Notes: generated by a model from the letters alone, not told the origin. DNA of 8,862 nt from Chitinophagaceae bacterium UBA2793 (GCA_002352045.1 DEHT01000028.1:1-8862), one strand, 5' to 3'; numbered from the stretch's first letter, positions 1-6,826 are shown. Numbers and translations are program-made.

Positions 1-55
<55 letters not shown>

Positions 56-58
56 GCG

Positions 59-90
59 CAAAGATAAGAGCAAACAGTTTAGCTGCCAAA
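59..90 (-). promoter_or_regulatory. Housekeeping Bacteroidota promoter of the initiator tRNA
   Basis: On the minus strand a TTTG (complement of 87-90) is followed after 20 bases by TATCTTTG (complement of 59-66). This matches the known Bacteroidota primary-sigma consensus of a -33 TTTG/TTG and a -7 TAnnTTTG element at normal spacing. The -7 box ends only three bases before the first base of the mature tRNA, so transcription should start at or within a few bases of the tRNA 5' end. It is the best two-part promoter match I found in this window. Confidence 0.72.
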
Positions 91-118
91 TCAAATTCAA
101 TTTTAGAGCAAAGAAATT

Positions 119-844
119 TTAATCTGCTTTTGATACACTACTGGCTCCACTGGTTTTTATATTAGTTACAACCGCCGTTCCTTTGTAGCGAATACTACTG
201 GCGCCGGATGCTTCCACTCTCATTTCCTTCATCACCGTAAAGTATATACTACTTGCACCGGAAGCATCCAGGTTAGCTTTATCAATAGAGAGGCCATAAG
301 CATTTAAATCGCTGGCACCATTGCATTCTATTTTTGCATCGATGGCCATACCGGATAGCTGTGCTTTGCTGGCACCACTTAATTCAATATTCAAATAATT
401 AACTTTCAATTTTGCCTTAATGGTGCTGGCACCCGAAACCTCTAGTTTTAAAGAAGACAAATCAACTACATCTACTGCTACCACATCGGTGGCGCCGGAT
501 GCTTCTAATTCTTCCAATTTTGTAAACGAAACATACACGGTGAGTTTTCTGTTTCGTCTATTCGACAAAACTGTATTATTGTTTTTAGAATAAATTTTGA
601 GTGTGTTCCCTTCAATTTCTGTTACAATATCATCTTTGTAACTTTCTTCATTGGCACTTACAGCTATTGATTGTTCTGTACCCTGTGTTATGATGAGTTT
701 TATTGCATGAGATACATCAATCTTGGTAAAACTCCTGCCATTGAGGTTACGCAAACTTGCATTTTGATCTACAATGGTTTTTTGCTGAGCTAAGGAAGTA
801 CTCAAACTAAACAGGCATATTAATAAATAAATTATTTTTTTCAT
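119..844 (-). CDS. Head GIN domain (DUF2807) secreted beta-solenoid protein, SGAS-type
   Basis: This 241-residue protein has an N-terminal signal peptide (hydrophobic residues 4-19, likely cleavage after SLA/Q around residue 19-20), so it is exported to the periplasm or surface. It belongs to the DUF2807 (putative auto-transporter adhesin, head GIN) family, whose members form right-handed beta-solenoids; the molecular function is unknown. Residues 36-110 resemble the usual family lead-in (a VSHAIKLIITQG-like strand). From 114 on there are seven rungs with a turn motif [AVLT]SGA[ST] (CNGAS in one), the SG/NG pair falling at 116, 137, 156, 175, 195, 213 and 232. The start ATG at 842-844 lies two bases after the stop of the upstream paralogue, so the two are almost certainly co-transcribed and perhaps translationally coupled. 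No convincing terminator is visible between its stop and the tRNA promoter. The adhesin label is a family name, not a demonstrated role. Confidence 0.9.
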   Translation of the reverse strand: MKKIIYLLICLFSLSTSLAQQKTIVDQNASLRNLNGRSFTKIDVSHAIKLIITQGTEQSIAVSANEESYKDDIVTEIEGNTLKIYSKNNNTVLSNRRNRKLTVYVSFTKLEELEASGATDVVAVDVVDLSSLKLEVSGASTIKAKLKVNYLNIELSGASKAQLSGMAIDAKIECNGASDLNAYGLSIDKANLDASGASSIYFTVMKEMRVEASGASSIRYKGTAVVTNIKTSGASSVSKAD

Positions 845-846
845 TT

Positions 847-1554
847 CTACTTTGCTTTTTTTACTGACCCACCACTGTGTAAATCGGTTTTAATGAGTGT
901 TGCGTTTCCGGTATATTTAATATCGCCACCGCTGTGTGCAGATGCCGTTAATTCTTTTTGAACCTCTATTTTAATGGTTCCGCCACTATGTGCCGATGCT
1001 ATACAATAATTGCTTACCAGGTTTGCTCCTTTAAATATAGATCCACTATGCGATGTAACCTGCAGCTTTTCTACATTACCCGATATTATTGCTTCTGCAC
1101 CACTACTACTATTAACTGTTACATTGCCTGCATTAATGGCACCTTTGATAATACTACCGCTTGAAACTGTAAGATTGAGCAAGCCGGTTTTTAAGGTATT
1201 GGTTAAATTGGTAATGGAGCCTGCGGCACAGGAAATGGCTTCCAGGTTTTTGTATGTAACATAGGCTTTCATTTGTACGTTTTTCATTTTGGTAGATTTG
1301 TTTTTGGAATCATAATAAATTTTCAATGTTCCATCTACTACTTCGGTTTTAAAGCCTGCTTCGTACCTGCTGTCTGATACGATTATTGAAACAGCGCTTT
1401 CATTTCCCTGTGTAAGATATAATTCTACACCGGTACTTACCGAAACTTTTGAAAATTGCCCTGCCAATGTTCTTGCTATGGAATTGGGAGGAGTAGTTTG
1501 CGCTGCCGAATGCAAGGCAAAGCAGATCATTAATTTGGTTAATAAAAATTTCAT
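847..1554 (-). CDS. Head GIN domain (DUF2807) secreted beta-solenoid protein, HSGG-type paralogue
   Basis: This 235-residue protein begins with a signal peptide (MKFLLTKLMICFALHSAAQ, likely cleavage after AAQ) and is the first gene of a two-gene unit with the DUF2807 protein at 119-844. It has the same architecture: a lead-in strand STGVELYLTQGNE near residues 40-52, then seven solenoid rungs from about 108. The turn pair (AG or SG) falls at 111, 132, 151, 170, 190, 208 and 227, giving the same successive spacings (21, 19, 19, 20, 18, 19) as its neighbour. The turn itself differs: the first rungs read AAGS, SSGS and SSGA, and the last four read HSGS or HSGG, with His at 169, 189, 207 and 226. 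The pair looks like a tandem duplication followed by divergence of the turn residues. Function is unknown; envelope location is inferred from the signal peptide. A possible ECF-type promoter lies just upstream. Confidence 0.9.
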   Translation of the reverse strand: MKFLLTKLMICFALHSAAQTTPPNSIARTLAGQFSKVSVSTGVELYLTQGNESAVSIIVSDSRYEAGFKTEVVDGTLKIYYDSKNKSTKMKNVQMKAYVTYKNLEAISCAAGSITNLTNTLKTGLLNLTVSSGSIIKGAINAGNVTVNSSSGAEAIISGNVEKLQVTSHSGSIFKGANLVSNYCIASAHSGGTIKIEVQKELTASAHSGGDIKYTGNATLIKTDLHSGGSVKKAK

Positions 1555-1572
1555 GGCTATACTTTTTTATAT

Positions 1573-1600
1573 GTTACGAATAGCTCTTTTAAAAAGTTAC
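1573..1600 (-). promoter_or_regulatory. Possible ECF-sigma-type promoter of the DUF2807 pair
   Basis: On the minus strand, GTAAC (complement of 1596-1600) and CGTAAC (complement of 1573-1578) are arranged so that AAC and CGT are separated by 17 bases. AAC near -35 and CGT near -10 at 16-17 bases is the general pattern of many extracytoplasmic-function sigma promoters. Transcription would begin around 1565-1568, leaving a leader of about 10-15 bases before the ATG at 1554. No perfect TAnnTTTG box lies in this stretch; the nearest is TAACTTTT, one mismatch away, which is the competing reading. No sigma gene is in the window to pair with it. Confidence 0.38.
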
Positions 1601-1634
1601 AGGAAAAAATATTTTTTTAAAAACCGGATAGCCG

Positions 1635-1642
1635 TAGCTTTG
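1635..1642 (+). promoter_or_regulatory. -7 box (TAnnTTTG) for the TPP riboswitch and TonB receptor transcript
   Basis: TAGCTTTG matches the Bacteroidota -7 consensus exactly and lies about 30 bases ahead of the riboswitch aptamer, where a promoter for a riboswitch-led transcript is expected. I see no clear -33 TTG at the usual 17-23 base distance; the upstream stretch is A/T-rich. The start of transcription would be near 1646-1650. Confidence 0.5.
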
Positions 1643-1665
1643 CTTCATAATTATTTAAAACACGA

Positions 1666-1750
1666 CTGAATTGCCGGGGTGCTTCTATATTGAGGCTGAG
1701 ATTACACCCGATAACCTGCACAGGATAATGCCTGCGAAGGGAGTTAAATT
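1666..1750 (+). ncRNA. TPP (THI-box) riboswitch
   Basis: The segment carries the conserved blocks of the thiamin pyrophosphate aptamer in order. GGGGTGC (1676-1682) and ACACCC (1704-1709) form P2. A short P3 (CTTC/GAGG) leads into the T-loop CTGAGA (1696-1701). ACCTG (1714-1718) is followed by CAGGATAATGCCTG (1721-1734), whose CAGG/CCTG ends pair as P5 around the pyrophosphate-sensing loop, and then GCGAAGGGA (1734-1742). CAGG/CCTG replaces the common CTGG/CCAG, a compensated change that supports a real structure. P1 is weak and AT-rich (AATTGC 1669-1674 with GTTAAATT 1743-1750, two-base bulge), as expected for a helix that must switch. Binding of TPP normally lowers expression of the downstream gene, here the TonB receptor starting 48 bases further on. 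The expression platform is not obvious: a 4-bp hairpin at 1762-1773 followed by GGTTTTT is the only terminator-like element. Confidence 0.95.
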
Positions 1751-1797
1751 GTACGTCATAAGTGGATTGCCACGGTTTTTCAGCACAATACATTAAA

Positions 1798-3957
1798 ATG
1801 AAAAAACATTTGACAGAATTTTTTCTGGCGCTGGCCGTTGCTAATTGCACAAATGCTCAATCACAAGTTTCTTTTAACGACACAAGTTTTTTGCAGCCCG
1901 TTGAAATAAATGCGATAAGGGCAACAGACAAAACGCCTATTGCAAAAACAAACCTCATCAAAAAAGAGATTGAGGCAAAGAACATTGGGCAAGATCTACC
2001 CTATATTTTAAACAGCACTCCATCGGTAGTGGCCAATTCTGATGCCGGCAACGGAATTGGATATACCGGCATTCGCATTAGAGGCACCGATGCTACCAGG
2101 ATAAATATTACTTTGAATGGCATTCCATTTAACGATGCCGAAAGCCAGGGTAGTTTTTTGGTGAATGTACCAGATATAGCAAGTAGTGCCGGAAGCATAC
2201 AAATACAAAGAGGTGTAGGCACCAGCACCAATGGTGTGGGTGCTTTTGGTGGCAGCATTAACCTTAGCACCAATGAAATAAATACGCAAAAATATCTTGA
2301 ATTGAATAGCACCGCAGGTAGTTTTTACAGTTTTAAAAACACTTTAAAATTTGGAACGGGGCTATTGGGTAAAAATTTTTCGTTTGATGGAAGGCTTAGC
2401 CAAATATCCAGCGATGGATATTTGGACCGAGCATCCAGCGCTTTACAATCTTATTATGGAAGCCTTGCTTACCTTTCAAAAAAAAATTCGTTGCGTTTGA
2501 ATATTTTTAACGGGCGTGAAAAAACTTACCAGGCCTGGAATGGTGTAGATGAAACAACTTTAAAAACCAAACGCCGTTACAACAGTGCAGGCACAGAGGC
2601 TCCAGGCGAGCCTTATAGCAACGAAACAGATAATTACAATCAAACACATTACCAGCTTTTTTACAATCAACAATTCAATTCAAAATGGAAGGGAAATGTT
2701 GCTTTGTTTCTCACAAGGGGCAAAGGGTATTATGAACAATATAAAGCCAACGAAGAGTTGGCCGATTATTCAATTCCAAATTATAACGATAATGGCAACA
2801 TCATTTCAGAAATGGACATTATTCGTCAACTGCATCTTGATAATTATTTTTATGGCAGCATATTTTCGGCTCAATACAATAGTTCCAAAACTCAATTGAT
2901 TATTGGAGGTGCTGCAATGCAATATGATGGCAACCATTTTGGAAAAGTAATTAGCGGAACGTTGCCGGCTGCCATACCACCCAATCACAGTTATTACAAT
3001 AACGATGGCTCAAAGAATGATTACAATCTTTATACAAAATGGACTCAAAAAATTGTAAAGGGATTTTACAGTTTTGTTGATATACAGGGCCGGCATGTAA
3101 GCTATACCATAAAAGGTTTCAGAAAAAATCCAGGCATTTCAATTAATGAAAGTTATGAATTTTTTAATCCCAAAGCCGGGCTTACCTTTTCATGGAGTAA
3201 TTCCATGAAACTGTATGCCAGCTATGGCCGGGCAAGCAAAGAGCCCAACAGAGACGACTATGAAGAAAGCGATGTAAGTAAAATGGCAAAGCCAGAAAAA
3301 TTAGACGATTACGAAGCAGGGTTTGAATACAGCAGCAAGATTGCTTCAGTTGGAATAAACCTTTATTATATGAATTATAAAAACCAATTGGTTTTAACAG
3401 GAAAAATAAATGATGTGGGCGCATATACCCGAAATAATATTGATAAAAGTTTCCGTGCAGGCATAGAAATTACCGGCGCTGCTAAATGGAACAAATGGTT
3501 TGATTTAACAGCAAACCTTACCATAAGCAAAAATAAAGTGAAAAATTTTACGGAGTACATTGACGATTATGATAACGGTGGACAGCAAACGAAATTTTAT
3601 AAAAGCCCCGACATTGCATTTTCGCCTGCTGTAATTGCTAACTACTCTTTTAATATTATACCTACAAAAAATACAGAACTAAACATTATGGGTAAATATG
3701 TGAGCAGGCAATATTTGGACAATACTCAACAAAAGAGCCGTAGTTTAGATGGTTTTTATACGCAAGATGTAAGAGCCGGTTATAAATATGGCAAATACGC
3801 CAGCTTCTTTATTCAGGTAAACAATGTTTTTTCTAAACTGTACGAACCTAATGGATATACTTTCAGTTATATATATGGTGGGCAGCTAACTACAGAAAAT
3901 TATTATTTTCCAATGGCACCCATAAACTGGGTTTTGGGTATTAATATAAAACTATAA
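1798..3957 (+). CDS. TonB-dependent outer-membrane receptor, probably for thiamin
   Basis: This 719-residue protein has a signal peptide (residues 1-20, likely cleavage NA/Q), a TonB-box-like stretch near 34-41 (PVEINAIR), a plug domain at about 45-160 with the typical GIRIRGTDATRINITLNGIP and VQ/IQRGVGTSTNG-type strands, and a beta-barrel over the rest, ending in a short strand (WVLGINIKL). It lacks the N-terminal carboxypeptidase-like domain of SusC-type receptors, so it resembles siderophore/vitamin receptors. I chose the ATG at 1798 because the signal peptide begins there; an in-frame GTG at 1762 would add 12 unlikely residues from inside the riboswitch leader. The substrate is inferred from the TPP riboswitch directly upstream: TPP-controlled TonB receptors were described in Bacteroidota as candidate thiamin receptors. 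The inner-membrane transporter usually found next to such receptors (PnuT-like) is not adjacent; a strong hairpin follows and the next genes are convergent, so this is a single-gene transcript. Confidence 0.93.
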   Translation: MKKHLTEFFLALAVANCTNAQSQVSFNDTSFLQPVEINAIRATDKTPIAKTNLIKKEIEAKNIGQDLPYILNSTPSVVANSDAGNGIGYTGIRIRGTDATRINITLNGIPFNDAESQGSFLVNVPDIASSAGSIQIQRGVGTSTNGVGAFGGSINLSTNEINTQKYLELNSTAGSFYSFKNTLKFGTGLLGKNFSFDGRLSQISSDGYLDRASSALQSYYGSLAYLSKKNSLRLNIFNGREKTYQAWNGVDETTLKTKRRYNSAGTEAPGEPYSNETDNYNQTHYQLFYNQQFNSKWKGNVALFLTRGKGYYEQYKANEELADYSIPNYNDNGNIISEMDIIRQLHLDNYFYGSIFSAQYNSSKTQLIIGGAAMQYDGNHFGKVISGTLPAAIPPNHSYYNNDGSKNDYNLYTKWTQKIVKGFYSFVDIQGRHVSYTIKGFRKNPGISINESYEFFNPKAGLTFSWSNSMKLYASYGRASKEPNRDDYEESDVSKMAKPEKLDDYEAGFEYSSKIASVGINLYYMNYKNQLVLTGKINDVGAYTRNNIDKSFRAGIEITGAAKWNKWFDLTANLTISKNKVKNFTEYIDDYDNGGQQTKFYKSPDIAFSPAVIANYSFNIIPTKNTELNIMGKYVSRQYLDNTQQKSRSLDGFYTQDVRAGYKYGKYASFFIQVNNVFSKLYEPNGYTFSYIYGGQLTTENYYFPMAPINWVLGINIKL

Positions 3958-3973
3958 AATTGTTTTATACAGG

Positions 3974-4005
3974 AAACGCCCTTAGGTAAAAGCTTAAGGG
4001 CGTTT
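3974..4005. terminator. Strong intrinsic terminator between convergent genes
   Basis: A perfect 11-bp inverted repeat, AAACGCCCTTA (3974-3984) and TAAGGGCGTTT (3995-4005), can extend inward by G:T and G:C to a 6-base loop. On the plus strand it ends in TTTT and closes the TonB receptor transcript 16 bases after its stop. On the minus strand the trailing run is a shorter GTTTCC, so it may also end the rhodanese transcript, though less well. Confidence 0.85.
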
Positions 4006-4020
4006 TCATTTGTGAGAATC

Positions 4021-4326
4021 TTATAATCCTTTTGCCTGCCAGTCGAGCATACCACCAACTAAATTTTTCACATTGGTAAAGCCCATGGTTTCTAAAATAA
4101 GACAAGCCTGGCCACTGCGGTTTCCACTCCGGCAATAAACAATTACTTCATCGTTTTTTAATTCATCCAATTCTTCTGTTTGCATGGTTTGAATTTTGCC
4201 TAATGGCACCAATACTCCGCCAATATTAAACTCGGCATTTTCATGCGGTTCTCTTACATCAACCAGGTTTACTTTTTCGCCTGCTAGCAGGCGGGCTTTC
4301 AAATCTTCGGCAGTTATTATAATCAT
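4021..4326 (-). CDS. Single-domain rhodanese-like protein
   Basis: This 101-residue cytoplasmic protein is one complete rhodanese domain, as in GlpE/PspE-type sulfurtransferases but without a signal peptide. Residues 21-30 carry the family motif LVDVREPHEN, and the active-site loop CRSGNRS (residues 65-71) supplies the persulfide-forming Cys65 with both arginines. The C-terminal GGMLDWQAKGL is also typical. Such proteins move sulfane sulfur to an acceptor; the acceptor here cannot be told. The gene starts 11 bases after the stop of the PASTA gene, on the same strand, so it is probably the last member of the ddl-PASTA-rhodanese unit, and a hairpin at 3974-4005 follows it. Its link to cell-wall genes looks positional rather than functional, and I would not infer a wall role from it. 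Confidence 0.93.
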   Translation of the reverse strand: MIIITAEDLKARLLAGEKVNLVDVREPHENAEFNIGGVLVPLGKIQTMQTEELDELKNDEVIVYCRSGNRSGQACLILETMGFTNVKNLVGGMLDWQAKGL

Positions 4327-4337
4327 TTTTATAAATT

Positions 4338-5171
4338 TTAATATTTGTTACTATTTTCTTTTTTGGGTGAAACATTTTGAGCAGTAGTATCTTTTACAAC
4401 CTTCATTTCCTTTGAAACCCACAAATCCATAACCTGGCCCGATTGTATATAAACAGGTTGTTTTTCGTCGTTATACCTTGGCGGATTTTGTTTATATACA
4501 AATGCACCTAAAGTATCGGTAACACCGGCATCGGGTACAATGGCTGCTAATGTAATATTATTTTGTTCTAACAATAATTTGGCTTCGCCCAATGTCATTC
4601 CCAATAAATCGGGAACCATAAATCTTTCCTGTGATAAACCACTGCCAATTACCAGGTCAACCTTGCTACCCCAGGGAAGCTTTGCTCCTGAAGGTATGGC
4701 ATTGCCCCGGTAATGCTGTTCCAATACCGAACCCATCATAAAGTCGGGCCTAAAGGTTGTATCGCCTAAAGTTAAGTGACTACGCTTTAATATATCTAAT
4801 GCATAATTTAAAGTCTTGCCTTGCAAAGAAGGCATATCAACTAACGGTAGGGTTAACCTGTTTACAGTAAGATAAACTGTACGGTTAATTTTAACGGTAC
4901 TGTTTGGGTCGGGCAACTGCTTTAATACCACGCCCATTTTAGCAGTATCAACATACACAGAATCCTGTATAGATACTTCAAAGCCCTTTGCTTCGAGAAA
5001 CTTTACGGCTTCATCTGTTTTTTTTCCTATTACAGATGGTACTTCTAAAAACTGACCATGCTTGGTAATAAAACCCAGCATTTTTAAACTAAGGAATATT
5101 AGCAAAGCAGCCAGCAAAGTTACTACCAGCAGATTAACCCAAAAAGGGCGATTGGTGATGAATTTAAACAT
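4338..5171 (-). CDS. Membrane-anchored protein with three PASTA domains, no kinase domain
   Basis: The 277-residue product has a short basic cytoplasmic N-terminus, one transmembrane helix (about residues 12-34) and three tandem PASTA repeats at roughly 41-104, 108-176 and 184-254. Each repeat opens with a VP/MP-x-L/V-x-G motif (VPSVIGK, MPSLQGK, VPDLLGM), runs into an A-x-x-x-L helix, and ends in a hydrophobic strand. A charged, disordered-looking tail of about 20 residues follows. In Firmicutes and Actinobacteria PASTA domains are the extracellular part of Ser/Thr kinases and some penicillin-binding proteins, where they bind peptidoglycan or lipid II. Here neither a kinase nor a transpeptidase is attached, a form also known among Bacteroidota. 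It starts 21 bases after the ddl stop, in the same direction, supporting a periplasmic cell-wall role. The exact role is unknown. Confidence 0.9.
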   Translation of the reverse strand: MFKFITNRPFWVNLLVVTLLAALLIFLSLKMLGFITKHGQFLEVPSVIGKKTDEAVKFLEAKGFEVSIQDSVYVDTAKMGVVLKQLPDPNSTVKINRTVYLTVNRLTLPLVDMPSLQGKTLNYALDILKRSHLTLGDTTFRPDFMMGSVLEQHYRGNAIPSGAKLPWGSKVDLVIGSGLSQERFMVPDLLGMTLGEAKLLLEQNNITLAAIVPDAGVTDTLGAFVYKQNPPRYNDEKQPVYIQSGQVMDLWVSKEMKVVKDTTAQNVSPKKENSNKY

Positions 5172-5192
5172 CCGTTTTTAATTAATTTAATT

Positions 5193-6179
5193 TTAACTTA
5201 CCGGAAAGCATTCCTCAATTAATGCGCTATAAAATTCTTTAAGCGACCAGCCCATAGCAGCTACCTGCTGCGGTACCAGGCTGGCGGCGCTTTGCCCCGG
5301 CACTGTATTAATTTCTAACATGCAGGGCTGAGCCGCTTTTTCATCATAAATAAAATCCATTCGTACCACGCCATTACAATTAAAAAGCTTATAAATTTTT
5401 TGAGCTGTATCCCTTACCTGCTGAGCGATATTTTCATCAACTTGTGCCGGCGTAATTTCATCGCTGGCACCTTCGTACTTTGCTTCAAAGTCAAAAAATT
5501 CGTTCTTCGAAATAATTTCTGTTATGGGCAATGCAATAACCTTGCCTTTTGATTTAAAAACACCAATGGTAAACTCCCGGCCATTAATAAATTCTTCTAC
5601 CAATACCTGGTCGTCTTCATTAAAAGCTTTTTCTATTGCGGCATCTAAATTACCGGCATTATTAACCTTGCTCATACCAATGCTGCTGCCGCCATTATTG
5701 GGTTTTACAAAAACAGGCAATTTTAATTGAGCCGCAATTTTTTCTCCGTTGGTGCCATCCCTTTTAAACAAGTGCATACTTTTTGCCACATGAATACCGG
5801 CAAAAGCAGCAACCGCTACTGTATATCTTTTATTAAAAGTTAAGGCCGATGTAGCAGCATTACAAGATGTGTAAGGAATATGCAAGCAGTCGAAATAGCC
5901 TTGCAATTTACCGTCTTCGCCGGGTGTGCCATGCAAACCAACCAATACAGCATCAAAATTTATTTTTGTATCGTTTACCACTACACTAAAATCATTTTTG
6001 TCTATCGGAAATTCGTTTCCTTCGTCGGTACGGTAAAACCAGCCATCGGTTCTAATATCAATTAGAAAAACATTCCATTTTTCTCTATCTACATTTTTAT
6101 AAATGGTATCGGCGCTTTTATAAGAAATAACCGCCTCACCGGAATAGCCCCCGGTAATAAGGGCAATGTTTTTTTGCAT
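5193..6179 (-). CDS. ddl: D-alanine--D-alanine ligase
   Basis: This 328-residue ATP-grasp enzyme joins two D-alanines for the end of the peptidoglycan stem peptide, in the cytoplasm. Visible motifs are the N-terminal GGYSGEAVIS with Glu15 in the substrate-binding position; the family signature HGTPGEDG (83-90); the ATP-grasp loop NNGGSSIGMSKV (161-172); FEAKY with Tyr235, the residue matching the Tyr found in D-Ala-D-Ala rather than D-Ala-D-Lac ligases; and the metal-binding end MDFIYDE (274-280, Asp275) with EINTVPGQS (289-297, Glu289 and Asn291). The length is normal and the frame intact. The PASTA gene follows after 21 bases and a lipoprotein gene ends 64 bases upstream on the same strand. 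A one-mismatch -7 box (TTTCTTTG, complement of 6203-6210) could serve as a promoter, but the evidence is weak. The product is expected to make ordinary drug-sensitive precursors. Confidence 0.97.
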   Translation of the reverse strand: MQKNIALITGGYSGEAVISYKSADTIYKNVDREKWNVFLIDIRTDGWFYRTDEGNEFPIDKNDFSVVVNDTKINFDAVLVGLHGTPGEDGKLQGYFDCLHIPYTSCNAATSALTFNKRYTVAVAAFAGIHVAKSMHLFKRDGTNGEKIAAQLKLPVFVKPNNGGSSIGMSKVNNAGNLDAAIEKAFNEDDQVLVEEFINGREFTIGVFKSKGKVIALPITEIISKNEFFDFEAKYEGASDEITPAQVDENIAQQVRDTAQKIYKLFNCNGVVRMDFIYDEKAAQPCMLEINTVPGQSAASLVPQQVAAMGWSLKEFYSALIEECFPVS

Positions 6180-6243
6180 GATTGTTTAACGCATTTATTT
6201 GCCAAAGAAACAAAAAAGCTTTGAAGCAATTATTATAAAAAAC

Positions 6244-6723
6244 TTAATATTCCAAAATAGTTGAATCAATGCCTTCGTTGCCGCTATCGAGCACAAATTT
6301 CCATTGGCCGTTTTGTTGTTTTTTCCAAATGCTTACATAGGTACCATACAGTACGGTATCAATTGTAGCCGGGTGAATAGCATACACTCCATAGGTATAG
6401 CCTAAATCGGCAGAGGCTGATACAAATGCATTTTCGGGTCTCCAGTTCATGGTGTAACCCGAATCGTTTTGAGCAAGTAAAAAATCAATGGCATCGGCGC
6501 CGGCAATGGGTAAATGGTTGGCCCTTAGCAATACACCGTTGCTGTCAATAAACTCAATAAAAGCAGTTTTCATTCCTTTATCTACACTCATAGCGCTAAA
6601 GTTTTTATCGGCTTGAAGCAATGCCATTTTTTCTTCCATCACATTAATCTTCGTTTCTGTTTTTGCTGAATTGCAGGACAATACAATTGCCATTATTATA
6701 AATGAAATGCTGAATACTCTCAT
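6244..6723 (-). CDS. Small lipoprotein with a likely SnoaL/DUF4440-like (NTF2-fold) domain
   Basis: The 159-residue product begins with a lipoprotein signal: a hydrophobic stretch (residues 5-15) then VLSC with Cys17 as the probable lipidated residue, so it is anchored to a membrane facing the periplasm. Residues 30-155 look like the cone-shaped NTF2/SnoaL fold: an N-terminal helix (EEKMALLQADKNFSAMSVDKG), a ...AFIEFIDSNGVLLRA... strand, and late strands GYTYGVYAI, YGTYVSIWKKQQNGQWKFVLDSGN. The last block (W-K-K-x-x-x-G-x-W-K-F-V-x-D-x-G) is common in DUF4440-type proteins. No catalytic residues can be assigned and the ligand is unknown. It precedes ddl on the same strand with a 64-base gap, so shared transcription is possible but not shown. 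The fold call rests on pattern only. Confidence 0.8.
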   Translation of the reverse strand: MRVFSISFIIMAIVLSCNSAKTETKINVMEEKMALLQADKNFSAMSVDKGMKTAFIEFIDSNGVLLRANHLPIAGADAIDFLLAQNDSGYTMNWRPENAFVSASADLGYTYGVYAIHPATIDTVLYGTYVSIWKKQQNGQWKFVLDSGNEGIDSTILEY

Positions 6724-6770
6724 ACTGGCAAGTTAAGAAAATATCTTCCATCCATTTTCAATTAACAAAA

Positions 6771-6796
6771 AGGCGAAAGAACTGTTTCTTTCGCCT
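6771..6796 (-). terminator. Intrinsic terminator downstream of the ferredoxin gene
   Basis: AGGCGAAAGAA (6771-6781) and TTCTTTCGCCT (6786-6796) are a perfect 11-bp inverted repeat around a four-base loop. Read on the minus strand the hairpin is followed directly by TTTTT, the classic form of an intrinsic terminator. It lies 55 bases past the ferredoxin stop and ahead of the lipoprotein gene, so it insulates the two. Confidence 0.88.
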
Positions 6797-6826
6797 GTGT
6801 ACGGGAAATATCACCCGCCTATTAAA

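Noticed and set aside
119..1554. The DNA-level SGAS/HSGG repetition as a possible CRISPR or satellite array
   Set aside because: The repetition is at the protein level with variable codons and lies within two intact reading frames; no spacers or constant-length DNA repeat exist.
1762..1797. In-frame GTG start adding 12 residues to the TonB receptor
   Set aside because: It lies within the riboswitch leader hairpin and would place non-signal residues ahead of a normal signal peptide that starts at the ATG at 1798.
1617..1850. Minus-strand open frame across the riboswitch
   Set aside because: It runs antisense to the TPP aptamer and the signal peptide, and its product has no recognisable family pattern.
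6214..6231. Possible terminator GCTTCAAAGC plus T-run behind the lipoprotein gene (minus strand)
   Set aside because: Only a 3-bp stem can form with a workable loop, too weak to call despite the following T-run.
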